A stretch of DNA of 64,000 nt from positions 47,310-111,309 of the forward strand of contig JAEUHI010000002.1 in NCBI GenBank assembly GCA_016795385.1, written 5' to 3'. Position 1 is the stretch's first letter. The number at the start of each line of letters is the position of its first letter. The stretch comes from Verrucomicrobiales bacterium (GTDB taxonomy: Bacteria; Verrucomicrobiota; Verrucomicrobiia; Verrucomicrobiales; DEV007). The notes beneath the pieces are model-generated. The model was not told where the DNA came from. It saw only the letters and a program-made list of their open reading frames with translations, and made no database searches. The position numbers were made by a program, and so were the translations under genes. Of this stretch, positions 37,962 through 46,733 are shown in pieces.

Positions 37962-38378
37962 TCACCAGCTGCGACCACGGGTGTAGCCCGTCGTGGTCAG
38001 GAAACCGATCTGCGGAGGGAACTCCTCGTAGCCATGGGTCGGCAGGTAGTTGATGCTCGGCATCGGGGGACGGTAGCTGTCCTTGTAGAGCGGACGCTGG
38101 AAGTTGATCACCTCGTAGAAGCCGTATTTGAGACGGGCTCCGGCGCGCTGCACGCCCTGGAGGAAGCCGGCCGTGACGATCCCGGTGGCTTGCTCGGTGT
38201 GGAGCTCCTGCCAGCGGGCCATCGTCATGGGCACCTCGGTCCATCCGTAAACGATGTTCGAAATGCCGCGACCAAGCTTGCGGGCCTTGGTGTAACGGGC
38301 TTTCGGGGGTTCGTGAATATCAGCGACTGAGGCGGAAACCACGCCGAAGACCAAAAGGGCTGCCAAAAGGATTCTCAT
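37962..38378 (-). CDS. Exosortase system-associated protein, TIGR04073 family
   Basis: 138 residues with signal peptide (MRILLAALLVFGVVSASVAD). The core KARKLGRGISNIVYGWTEVP and the C-terminal INYLPTHGYEEFPPQIGFLT identify the TIGR04073 family. It was named from co-occurrence with exosortase/PEP-CTERM systems in verrucomicrobia and relatives. Probably periplasmic or outer-membrane. No exosortase gene is in the window. ATG 38378. Confidence 0.88.
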   Translation of the reverse strand: MRILLAALLVFGVVSASVADIHEPPKARYTKARKLGRGISNIVYGWTEVPMTMARWQELHTEQATGIVTAGFLQGVQRAGARLKYGFYEVINFQRPLYKDSYRPPMPSINYLPTHGYEEFPPQIGFLTTTGYTRGRSW

Positions 38379-38472
38379 AACTGGGGTCGAAGATTAGACA
38401 GGCGTCAGTTTATTGGCAACCAAAATTTTTTTTCGCTTGGCTCAGGGCTGCTTCTTCCTATGTTGAGGGACA

Positions 38473-40317
38473 ATGCATCCCGATCTCGAAAAGCTGGTCC
38501 AGCGCGAAAAAATAGACCGGGCCACGGCCCAGCAACTGGAACTCCTCCCTCCCGGAACCTTCTGCCACCACAAAAGCTGGGGGGTCGGAAAAGTCGCGGA
38601 CTGGGACCGCCTCGGGGTGAAAGTCATCGTCGACTTCGAATCCAAGCAGGGCCACGAGCTCGGCATGAAATTCGCCGCGATGTCCCTGACCCCGATTTCC
38701 GAAGACTCCTTCCTCGGCAAACGCTTCACCGCCGCCGATGAACTGAAGGCCCTCGCCAACAGCGATCCCGTCGCCCTCGTGAAGCTCGCCCTCAGCAGCA
38801 GCGGCGACCGCCTTTCCCTCGACCAGCTCGAGGAAATGCTCAAAGGCTACGTCATCCCCGAAGGCAAATACAAGAGCTGGTGGGAGGCGACGAAGAAGAA
38901 GCTGCGCGAGAACATGCAGTTCATCGTGCCCGCCAAACGCACCGATCCGCTCGAGCTGCGTGAAGATGACTTCGATCCCTCGCAGGGCCTCATCGAGCAA
39001 TTCCGGGCCGCCCGCGATCTCCGCGCGAAGGTGAAAGCCGTCGAGGCGATCATCAAGGAGATCAACGCCTTCAAGGACCATCAGGACAACCTCATTGAAC
39101 TCGTCGCCGAGATCAGCGAGATCGCCCGCAAAGGCGTGAAGCTCCAATACGCGCCCGCCGTCGAGCTCATCCTCATCCGTGAGGAACTGCAGACAAAGAT
39201 CAAGGGCTTCGATTCCGACAACGGCCAGATCTCCACCGCCGAGATCCTCGCCGCCGACGAGAGCGCCATTCCCGGCCTCTTCGAGGAGCTCTCCCTCACC
39301 CGCCTGCGCCAGGCCCTCAAGAGCTTCCCCGATGCTTTCGGCGAAGCCGAGTGGGTCGAGAAAATGCTCGGCCTCATCCCCTCGTGCAACCTGCGCTCCA
39401 TCGCCGAGATCGCGAGCTGCCTCGAGGCCGCCGACAAGAAAGACGCCCTCATCGCCTACATGGAAAACGGCCTCCAGCAACGGACCATCACCTCCGATGC
39501 CCTCGCCTGGATCTGCCGCGAACGCAAAGGCCTCGCCGCGCCCGTTTTCACCCCGACGCTCTGCCTTTCCGTGATGAGCTCGCTCGAAGCCGACCAACTC
39601 AACGAGGAAGGTTCCGTGCGCTCCGCCAACCGCCTCCGCGACCTCGTCGCGGATGATCCGGGACTCATCCCCGACTTCATCTCCGACGCGAACATCAACA
39701 CGATCCGCAACTTCGCGGGCCGTCTCGTCGGCTCCGCCTCCTTCGACGAGCTCACCCGCAAGTCGCTCATGGCGCGCATCATCAAGCTCCATCCCGAGAT
39801 CCAGGATCTCATGAGCGGCCGCGAGAAAGAGGAAGAGGAAACCCTCATCGTCTCCGAGGCCAGCTACACCGAGAAGAAGGCCGCCTACGACCGCCTCATC
39901 AAGGAAGAGATCCCGCAGAACCGCGAGGACATCAAGATCGCCCGTTCCTACGGCGACCTTCGCGAGAACTTCGAATACAAGTCCGCCAAGGAATACCAGC
40001 GCGTCCTCATGAAGCGCCAGGGCGACTGGGAGCGCGATTTGAAGCTCGCCCAGCCCACCGATTTCGCCAATCCCGACACCTCCAAGGTCTCGATCGGCAC
40101 CGTCGTCAATCTCGAGCCCGTCGGCGCGGGATCTCCGCTCACCTACACCGTGCTGGGTGCCTGGGATTCCGATCCCGACAACGGCATCATCGCCTACCTT
40201 TCCGAGCGCGGCCTCGCCATCCTCGACAAGAAGATCGGCGACGAAGTCGAGTTCCCGCTGGGAACCGGTGGTACCGAACGCTACCGGATCACCGGCGTGC
40301 GGGCGTGGAAAGCGTGA
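38473..40317 (+). CDS. GreA/GreB-family transcription factor with long N-terminal extension
   Basis: 614 residues. The last 155 or so form a Gre factor: a coiled-coil with the acidic tip (IARSYGDLRENFEYKSAKEY, near residues 488-507) that stimulates RNA cleavage by backtracked polymerase, then the FKBP-like domain (VSIGTVVNLEPVGAGSPLTY, then DKKIGDEVEFPL). The first 450 residues have a small N-terminal beta domain (GTFCHHKSWGVGKVADWDRL) and a long helical region. Ordinary GreA is about 158 residues. ATG 38473. The WD40-like gene follows 18 bp later. The extension suggests a lineage-specific regulator of transcript elongation. Confidence 0.88.
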   Translation: MHPDLEKLVQREKIDRATAQQLELLPPGTFCHHKSWGVGKVADWDRLGVKVIVDFESKQGHELGMKFAAMSLTPISEDSFLGKRFTAADELKALANSDPVALVKLALSSSGDRLSLDQLEEMLKGYVIPEGKYKSWWEATKKKLRENMQFIVPAKRTDPLELREDDFDPSQGLIEQFRAARDLRAKVKAVEAIIKEINAFKDHQDNLIELVAEISEIARKGVKLQYAPAVELILIREELQTKIKGFDSDNGQISTAEILAADESAIPGLFEELSLTRLRQALKSFPDAFGEAEWVEKMLGLIPSCNLRSIAEIASCLEAADKKDALIAYMENGLQQRTITSDALAWICRERKGLAAPVFTPTLCLSVMSSLEADQLNEEGSVRSANRLRDLVADDPGLIPDFISDANINTIRNFAGRLVGSASFDELTRKSLMARIIKLHPEIQDLMSGREKEEEETLIVSEASYTEKKAAYDRLIKEEIPQNREDIKIARSYGDLRENFEYKSAKEYQRVLMKRQGDWERDLKLAQPTDFANPDTSKVSIGTVVNLEPVGAGSPLTYTVLGAWDSDPDNGIIAYLSERGLAILDKKIGDEVEFPLGTGGTERYRITGVRAWKA

Positions 40318-40335
40318 TACCGCCATGCGGCACCC

Positions 40336-41358
40336 ATGAAGCGAATCGTTTCCGTGGTAGCCCTGGTTTTCGCCCTCTGCCCGATCTCTCGGGCGGAGGG
40401 ACCTCGTGAAGGTTCGCCTCTCGACCACCTTCCCGCCGACACCCGCCAACTCACTTCCTGGGGCGAGCGGCCCGACTTCCGCCACGACGGGAAAAAGATC
40501 CTCTTTCTCTCCAAGGTCTTCGGCGACGTCTACGAGTACGAGATCGCCACGGGGCTCATCACCCCCTGCACCGATCATTTCACCCACTACGGCTTCACCC
40601 GGGCACTCTACCTGAGCAACGGCGACGTGCTCTTGAGCGGTCCGATCGCGCCGTTCGACCGCACCGACAAGGAGGATCGCCAGCGGGCCCGCAGCGCCTC
40701 CTATCTCAGCGTTCTCGACAAGAGTTTCACGAAGCCGCCCGTTCCGTTGAACGAGCACTGCGACGAGGGGCCCGCCGTTTCCCGCCACCGCCTCCGCATC
40801 GCCTGGACCCACGGTCATCAGGACCAGATCTCCACCGCCGATCTCGTCTACGAAAACGGCGTGCCCAAGCTCACCGGAAAGAGGCTCGTCATCAAGGTCG
40901 CCGACTTCCCCGAAAACGAACGTCCCCATCGCTGGATCGAAACGCAGAATTTCGTTCCGCCCGACGACACCCGTCTCACCGTGACCGCCTACGAAATCGG
41001 CGACACCGCCAACAGCGAGGCCTTCGTCCTCGATCTCGCGAGCGGGGAATTGAAAAATGTTTCCCGCTCTCCCGATCACTACGAGGAAGTCGAGGGCATC
41101 TTTCCCGATGGAAAACACACCCTCGTGGAGCGGGCCGAACATCGCGGGAACCACTGGCCGCTCATCGATGCGTGGAAGCTCTCGCTCGACGGCTCCGGCC
41201 ATGCCGAACGCCTCACCTTCTTCACCGACTTCAAGGGTTACAAGGGCGGCGAGCCCGTCGTGAGCGACGACGGACGATTCCTCGTTTTCACTCTCGGAAA
41301 AAGCGGCATGGAAGCCGGCCAGGGCTTCGGGCTGTTTTTGAAGGAGCTGGGGGAGTGA
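40336..41358 (+). CDS. Exported TolB-like beta-propeller protein
   Basis: 340 residues. Signal peptide (MKRIVSVVALVFALCPISRA), then repeated WD40/PD40-like blades with the typical phrases PDFRHDGKKILFLSKVFGD, VEGIFPDGKHTLVERAEH and PVVSDDGRFLVFTLGKSG. Likely periplasmic, used for protein or ligand binding. Placed 18 bp after the Gre-type gene, possibly co-transcribed though functionally unrelated. Substrate unknown. Confidence 0.8.
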   Translation: MKRIVSVVALVFALCPISRAEGPREGSPLDHLPADTRQLTSWGERPDFRHDGKKILFLSKVFGDVYEYEIATGLITPCTDHFTHYGFTRALYLSNGDVLLSGPIAPFDRTDKEDRQRARSASYLSVLDKSFTKPPVPLNEHCDEGPAVSRHRLRIAWTHGHQDQISTADLVYENGVPKLTGKRLVIKVADFPENERPHRWIETQNFVPPDDTRLTVTAYEIGDTANSEAFVLDLASGELKNVSRSPDHYEEVEGIFPDGKHTLVERAEHRGNHWPLIDAWKLSLDGSGHAERLTFFTDFKGYKGGEPVVSDDGRFLVFTLGKSGMEAGQGFGLFLKELGE

Positions 41359-41375
41359 CGGGGTGGGAATTCCTT

Positions 41376-43907
41376 CTACCGATCGGAAGCAGGCAACGTT
41401 AGCCGGATCACGATCCCTGAATCCGCCCCTTTCAGTTCGGACGGATAGACGGCATTTCCGAGGGAGTGAAGGCACACCGCACCTGCGTGTCGCTCCGTCT
41501 TTTGCAAAACGTGAGGATGCGCCCCGGCGATCACCGAGGCACCCCGGGCGATAAGCCACCTGGCCCAACGACGCTGCTCTTCGCTGACCTCGCTCCGGTA
41601 TTCCTCCCCACCATGCACAAAAACGATCACGCTTTCCCCGCGTTCCTTCGCAGATCTCATCTCGGACGCGAGGAGATTCGCATGGGCAGGCAGGGCCGCC
41701 ACACCCGGCCGACCGGGTCCGGCCTCACAGCCCGGCAGCAAGGAGACACCGAAAACGGCGACTTTCCGTCCTCCGCGTTCGATCCGCCACGGTTGGCAAG
41801 CGCCCACCTCGTCAGAACCCGCACCAAAAGCTGGAATCCCCGCCGATCGAAGATTCTCCAGTCCTTCGATCAACCCTTTCGGACCGGCATCGAGAGCGTG
41901 ATTGTTGGCCAACGAGACGGCATCGATTCCATGCCGGGTGAGGAAAGAAAGGCGCTCCGGCGGAAATCGGAAATCGTAGCGTGGCTTCACCTCGGCCTCA
42001 CGCAGGGAAGGAATGCCCTCAAGATTGACGAGGAAGAGATCGGCATCGCCTCGCTCGAATCCGTGGATCGCGACGAGGTCATTCCCTGACAAGACCACAT
42101 CCCCGGCCAGGGCGAGTCGGATCCCGGATGCCTCTGGCGGCCCGCGCAGGGCAAAGGTTGGCCGTGTCGAGGTCAAAGCCGCGAGCGTCACTACTTCGGG
42201 AAGGCCTCCGAGATGATGGATCACGAGATCGTTTTCATCCAGCAGGCCCAGAGGTTCGCGATCCTCCCAGACCGCCGCGACATGGCGGCCGAAGTCGATG
42301 AGAAGACCGGCTTCAATTTCCGAGGGGGAGATTGCGGGATGGTCACCGCGCTCGACTTTTTCAACCTTGGTCGCGAGTTGCCTGCGGAGCATGCCGGGAT
42401 CCCCCCAGATCAGCGGAACGCCTTGGCGACGCCAGGCGTGGATCATGAGATTCGAGCAGTCGGCACCCCATCCCGTCTCCACTCCAGTAAGATCGCCGGC
42501 GCGTGCGAAAGCGATGCCAAAGACGTAGGGCATACCGAAACATTCCGATAGCGCGCCGCGAAATCCCGCGCCCTGTGCAATCCGCAGCTCGACTGGCGCG
42601 GCAGCCATCCAGCCATCCGCCGTTTCGAATTCCGCCACAATGCGGAAGCGACCGGGGCTTCCGCTCCAGACATGGGGAGCGAGGAGGAAATCCTGCGTCT
42701 CGCCGAGGGGCGTCCGGGTTTCATGGAGCCAGCGCCCCGGCGATGACGAGAATTCCTTCCCCAGACCCGTCTCCGGAACGAAGTCGTAGGCGAAACGGGC
42801 AGGATCGAGTCGATACCAGCGAACCTTTCCCGTCGCACCTCTCGGAGGCACAAGGCGCAACACGGGTTCCCCTCCAAGTGGGAAACGCCACACTTCATCC
42901 AGATCGACTTCACCCGATTCCGGCCGGATCATCACCTGGCCCGCATTGGCTTCCCATGCCTCGAAGATCGCCGGCCACGATCGATTCCGGTCCGTGATGG
43001 TCAGGCGGGGAGCCAGTCCGAGAAGCCTGGAACGCAAAGGTTGACGTGCCTTCTCCCAATCCCAACGCGGCACCTTTCCCACAGGGAACTCCGCCGCCTT
43101 CAGCGATCGATCGGGCCGATCGTCGAGACTGGCGTCAATTTCGAGCGAGGCCTGCGGTGTGCGCGCCACAGCACCGATCAACAAAGCCACCAGCTCCCCG
43201 GCTTCTTCGTCATCCCGCTGCCACGGTCTTGAGATCGAGCAGGCCACCCCACGGAGCCCCGGCCAATCCATCGCTTTGGTCCAGAGAGCGTCGAAGTGCC
43301 TCTGAAGGGTCGGAGTCTCCATTCCCGTGAAAAAGTCGAGGTCGATGCCGAGAATGACTTGCTCATCTGGAGCGGGAGTCCATTCCAGCAAACCACGAAG
43401 ATCCCGCGTTTCCCATCGCCCCTCGAAGGAGCCCGACGACCGCGGCTCCACCTCAAGCCGTCCGTCGAGCTGTGCGGCTGCCTCGCTTGTGCCGAGCCGG
43501 GCCTCAAAAGAACTCAACTCGGGCCGCGGGATCCAGAGGACCCGCTCGACCGGACGTGGCATGAGCGGCTCGAGCCAGTTGTATGCTTGGAGCCTGCCTC
43601 CGGCACGCCATTCCTCGATGCGCGTTGCCCGTTCCTCGATCGAAACAACCCGCCGGATCTGCTCGCGGATCTCTTCGGACCGCTCCGCCACGCTCGCGTC
43701 ACTGTGGGCATCGACGAGGACGAGAGTGTGCGGCGCGTCGAGATCGAAAACACGAGTGACCCAGCCGAAGGTCTCGGCATGGTTGTCGGCGAGGAAGACG
43801 GGGAGCACGGCTCGCTCGACAGCCCCGACCGGCAGGCAGGCCAGGCCGAGCGCAGCCACCAGGCTAGCGCGCCGGCTGGAAGTTGGGCTTGCGATCGACG
43901 CGGACAT
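41376..43907 (-). CDS. Exported three-domain fusion: UPF0489-like, NlpC/P60-like and CapA-like
   Basis: 843 residues from ATG 43907. A signal peptide (SLVAALGLACLPVGA) is followed by three enzyme-like parts. Residues 30-235 have the arginase-fold metal motifs DAHSD (66-70) and GIDLDFF (187-193), as in UPF0489. A beta-sandwich linker covers about 335-445. Residues 450-575 resemble NlpC/P60 peptidases with GADCSN (Cys 484) and RHVAAVWE (His 542). Residues 595-835 are a CapA/PgsA-type calcineurin-like phosphoesterase (LALAGDVVL, NLEG, SLANNHALD, HGGEEY, GAHPHVLQ). All key residues are kept. The start overlaps the previous gene by 44 bp. It ends a probable creBC-led operon. Cell-wall peptide or gamma-glutamyl polymer processing is inferred. 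Confidence 0.82.
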   Translation of the reverse strand: MSASIASPTSSRRASLVAALGLACLPVGAVERAVLPVFLADNHAETFGWVTRVFDLDAPHTLVLVDAHSDASVAERSEEIREQIRRVVSIEERATRIEEWRAGGRLQAYNWLEPLMPRPVERVLWIPRPELSSFEARLGTSEAAAQLDGRLEVEPRSSGSFEGRWETRDLRGLLEWTPAPDEQVILGIDLDFFTGMETPTLQRHFDALWTKAMDWPGLRGVACSISRPWQRDDEEAGELVALLIGAVARTPQASLEIDASLDDRPDRSLKAAEFPVGKVPRWDWEKARQPLRSRLLGLAPRLTITDRNRSWPAIFEAWEANAGQVMIRPESGEVDLDEVWRFPLGGEPVLRLVPPRGATGKVRWYRLDPARFAYDFVPETGLGKEFSSSPGRWLHETRTPLGETQDFLLAPHVWSGSPGRFRIVAEFETADGWMAAAPVELRIAQGAGFRGALSECFGMPYVFGIAFARAGDLTGVETGWGADCSNLMIHAWRRQGVPLIWGDPGMLRRQLATKVEKVERGDHPAISPSEIEAGLLIDFGRHVAAVWEDREPLGLLDENDLVIHHLGGLPEVVTLAALTSTRPTFALRGPPEASGIRLALAGDVVLSGNDLVAIHGFERGDADLFLVNLEGIPSLREAEVKPRYDFRFPPERLSFLTRHGIDAVSLANNHALDAGPKGLIEGLENLRSAGIPAFGAGSDEVGACQPWRIERGGRKVAVFGVSLLPGCEAGPGRPGVAALPAHANLLASEMRSAKERGESVIVFVHGGEEYRSEVSEEQRRWARWLIARGASVIAGAHPHVLQKTERHAGAVCLHSLGNAVYPSELKGADSGIVIRLTLPASDR

Positions 43908-45195
43908 GCAGGCGGAGCGTATGGAGGCAGAGATCCTCGAATCGGGCACCGGGCCAAACCTCTTCGATCACGAGGCGGATTTTCGAGACAGGCTTGTTGT
44001 AACCGGACACAGGGATTCTGACAGTCGCCATTCCGTCCTCGATCTCGGCCGTGGTGGAGTACTCCTCATTGATCTCGACGCGAACCCGTTTGGGACGCGC
44101 GTTGGCGATAAACAGGCTCTTCTCCGGGAATCCAGGGACAAAGGTGATCGCGGAGAGAGGTTTGGCGACCTTCGGCTTGATCTCGAGCCATTCGCCGATT
44201 CCAGAGCCCGTCGCACCCTCGGCCCAAGCCCGCCCCCATTCCTTGAGATTCCCGGGGTCATAGCCGCGGTCGCCCTCCGGGAGAAGGGTCGAACTGGCCG
44301 TCACCTCATAGTTTGCGTGGATGATGGACCACCGGTGACCTCGCCCCTCGTACCCGAGTTCGTTCGGATCAGACGCCTCGCTGTAGGACGAGTATCTCGA
44401 GATCTCCGGTTGGGCCTCCACTTCAAAATCATCCGCCAGAGATGGTTCGAAATCATCAAACTCCCAGACCCATCCTTCGCCCATCTTTTGAAAACGGTTG
44501 GCCGGTTTGATCACCTGGAGTTCATCCGGATCGATTCCGTCCGGTTCGAGAACGATGCGCCCCTTGCCGATCGTTCCGGCCCAACAGGCTGCGGTGGACA
44601 ACCGGTATTTGAATCTCGCCGCGCTGATGAATTCGTCTTCACTGACGCTCGACCTCTTGAACGGATAAATAGTTTCAAACCGGATCGTCCATTCCTTCGC
44701 CTCCGCAGGTGCAAAGGCCACCTCGGAAACGAACCACCCTGCGAGATGGGAAAAGCGATCATCAAGAGCCGATCGCTTCTCCGCCTGCCATTTCGTCTTC
44801 ACCTCCTTCTTCCCGTCAAAGAGCCGGTATCCTTGGCAATAAAGCGGCTCCGGATGGACGTCGAAGTCTCCCGCAGGAGGCAGCATCGCTCCGATCCCCA
44901 ATCCTTGCACTGCCGGCACCTCTTCTACCGGAAAGCCAAACCGCACCGAGACACTTTGCTTCGTCAGGTTCTCCATGCGGTAGCGGATCTCGACCTTGGC
45001 GCGCTTGGGGCCGAGCTTGATATGAAGGTCCTCCTCCGCCATGCGAATACTTTCGGTCGCCTGAGGCTCAAAGCCGGTGATGTCTCCGGATCGCTCGGCA
45101 CCGCCGGTGATGTAGCCCCCTCCGTTGGCGAAAAGATCGCCGATCAAAAACACCACCACCGAGGCAAGGAGGAAAGTCTTCATATGCGGATTCAT
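43864..45195 (-). CDS. Secreted DUF4424-like protein with C-terminal glycan-binding-like domain (paralogue 2)
   Basis: 443 residues with a signal peptide (FLLASVVVFLIGDLFA) ending just before NGGGYITGG. The N-terminal two-thirds resembles DUF4424: KVEIRYRMENLTKQSVSVRF, YRLSTAACWAGTIGKGRIVL and WVWEFDDFEPSLADDFEVE. The C-terminal 150 residues (IGEWLEIKPKVAKPLSAITF, then VSGYNKPVSKIRLVIEEVWP) look like the NADase-type glycan-binding, discoidin-like domain. It is about one-third identical by eye to the upstream gene product. ATG 45195 (a second ATG lies at 45183). It lies 15 bp after its paralogue. Role unknown; surface or cell-wall binding is likely. Confidence 0.8.
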   Translation of the reverse strand: MNPHMKTFLLASVVVFLIGDLFANGGGYITGGAERSGDITGFEPQATESIRMAEEDLHIKLGPKRAKVEIRYRMENLTKQSVSVRFGFPVEEVPAVQGLGIGAMLPPAGDFDVHPEPLYCQGYRLFDGKKEVKTKWQAEKRSALDDRFSHLAGWFVSEVAFAPAEAKEWTIRFETIYPFKRSSVSEDEFISAARFKYRLSTAACWAGTIGKGRIVLEPDGIDPDELQVIKPANRFQKMGEGWVWEFDDFEPSLADDFEVEAQPEISRYSSYSEASDPNELGYEGRGHRWSIIHANYEVTASSTLLPEGDRGYDPGNLKEWGRAWAEGATGSGIGEWLEIKPKVAKPLSAITFVPGFPEKSLFIANARPKRVRVEINEEYSTTAEIEDGMATVRIPVSGYNKPVSKIRLVIEEVWPGARFEDLCLHTLRLHVRVDRKPNFQPAR

Positions 45196-45210
45196 GGTTC
45201 GGGGCGAGAC

Positions 45211-46647
45211 CTAGCGATTCGGCTTCAGCACAGGCTTTTTGTCGAGCAGCACGTGGAGCTGGAGATTCTTCAGGCTTAACTGCGGATGCACCTTCCCGGG
45301 CCACACATCCTCGATTTCGAGGCGGATCGTGGAGACGGGAGTGTTGTAGCCGTTCACGACATGGCGGTAGTTCTCGGCGATGCCAGGTGGATCAGGGGCG
45401 TCGGGAACATCCATCGTAAAGCGGTGTTCTCCATTGAGTGTGACACTTATGCGCTTGGGGCGGGCGTAGGCTTGGAAGCTACCTTTTTCCGAGTAGTGTC
45501 CGTTGAAGTCGAAGCTGATCGCCGCGAGCGGTTTGGGCACGGCCGGCTTCAGCTCGAGCCAATCGCCAGGGCCGGCCTCCTTCGAAATCCAGGATCCCCA
45601 GGTTTTTAACTTCTCCGCGGATCCATTCTGACTGTCCAGAGCTTGTTCGGAGCTGGCCTTGATACGGTAGTTCGAGTGGCTCATCTCCCAGCGTTCGCCG
45701 CGCTGGTTGAAATAGCTGAGGTGCGATCCCTCCATTTCATCGGCGTTCCCATCAATCGCAGGTTGCGCCTCGATTTCGATGTCATCGTCCAGTGTTGGCA
45801 TGAGTTCCTCGAACTCCCATACCCAGAGGTCGCCCTCCTTGCGGAAACGGTTGGCCGGCTTGATCACACGCACCTCTTCGGGATCGATTCCGCGAGGCTC
45901 CAGCACGACGCGCCCTTTCCCGATCGGTCCCGCCCAGCAGGCGGCGGTGGAGAGGCGATAGACGAAGCGCACCGGCTTGATGTTGGAGTTGTCGCTGACG
46001 AAGGTGACGCTGCGCGCGTAGAGACTCTCGAAGGCGATCTCGACCTCCTTCTCCTCGCCTTTCTGAAACTCGAGCTCCGAGACGAGCCAGCCGGTGAGAT
46101 TGGCGAAGCGTGTGTCTTCTTTGCCGCGATCTTCGGGTTCGAAGCTCGCCGCCACAGAACTGCCGTCGGCGCTGACGCGGTAGTCGCGGCAGTAAGCGAG
46201 AGCCTTCGGCGGAGTCGGCAATTCGGCCTCCGTATCCGGCTGCGGCTTGGATATCGGCTTTGCGCCTCCAAGCAGGCCGAGCAGTCCCTTGCCCCCCTTG
46301 CCCTTATCATCCACAACCGCAGGCGCCAGCTCGGCCCAGGCATGCTCCCCTCCTTTTACTTCCTCCACCGGAAATCCGAAGCGCACCTTGAGACGGGAGG
46401 GGGAGACGTTCGCCATCCGGTAGCGGACACGCACCGAGGCGCTCGACGGCCCAAGCCCGATGTGGAGCTGCTCGTCGACGATGCGCACGCCCTTGGTCAG
46501 CCGAGGCTCGAAGCGCACCGCATCGCCCGTCGCCTTGACCCCGCCGGTTTCGTAGCCGCCTCCATTGGCAAACGCGAACTCAGGCAGAAATCCCGAGATC
46601 AAAACCATCACGGCGAGAGCGGAGGTGGCAAAGGCAGCGGATTTCAT
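45211..46647 (-). CDS. Secreted DUF4424-like protein with C-terminal glycan-binding-like domain (paralogue 1)
   Basis: 478 residues from ATG 46647; an upstream TTG would add 7 residues and weaken the signal peptide (FATSALAVMVLISGFLPEFA). After cleavage the mature start is NGGGYETGG, as in the paralogue. Shared blocks: SVRVRYRMANVSPSRLKVRF, YRLSTAACWAGPIGKGRVVL, WVWEFEELMPTLDDDIEIE and NGYNTPVSTIRLEIEDVWPG. A Gly/Lys-rich insert (DDKGKGGKGLLGLLGG) is unique to this copy. It follows creC by 86 bp, so it may be part of the creBC operon or its first target. Confidence 0.8.
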   Translation of the reverse strand: MKSAAFATSALAVMVLISGFLPEFAFANGGGYETGGVKATGDAVRFEPRLTKGVRIVDEQLHIGLGPSSASVRVRYRMANVSPSRLKVRFGFPVEEVKGGEHAWAELAPAVVDDKGKGGKGLLGLLGGAKPISKPQPDTEAELPTPPKALAYCRDYRVSADGSSVAASFEPEDRGKEDTRFANLTGWLVSELEFQKGEEKEVEIAFESLYARSVTFVSDNSNIKPVRFVYRLSTAACWAGPIGKGRVVLEPRGIDPEEVRVIKPANRFRKEGDLWVWEFEELMPTLDDDIEIEAQPAIDGNADEMEGSHLSYFNQRGERWEMSHSNYRIKASSEQALDSQNGSAEKLKTWGSWISKEAGPGDWLELKPAVPKPLAAISFDFNGHYSEKGSFQAYARPKRISVTLNGEHRFTMDVPDAPDPPGIAENYRHVVNGYNTPVSTIRLEIEDVWPGKVHPQLSLKNLQLHVLLDKKPVLKPNR

Positions 46648-46733
46648 GAAGGAAGAACTGCAGGACAAGGAGGTTTACGGGAGGATGCTATCAGGACTTT
46701 CAAACGTGCCAAGCATTTCCAGCCCCCCCACCC

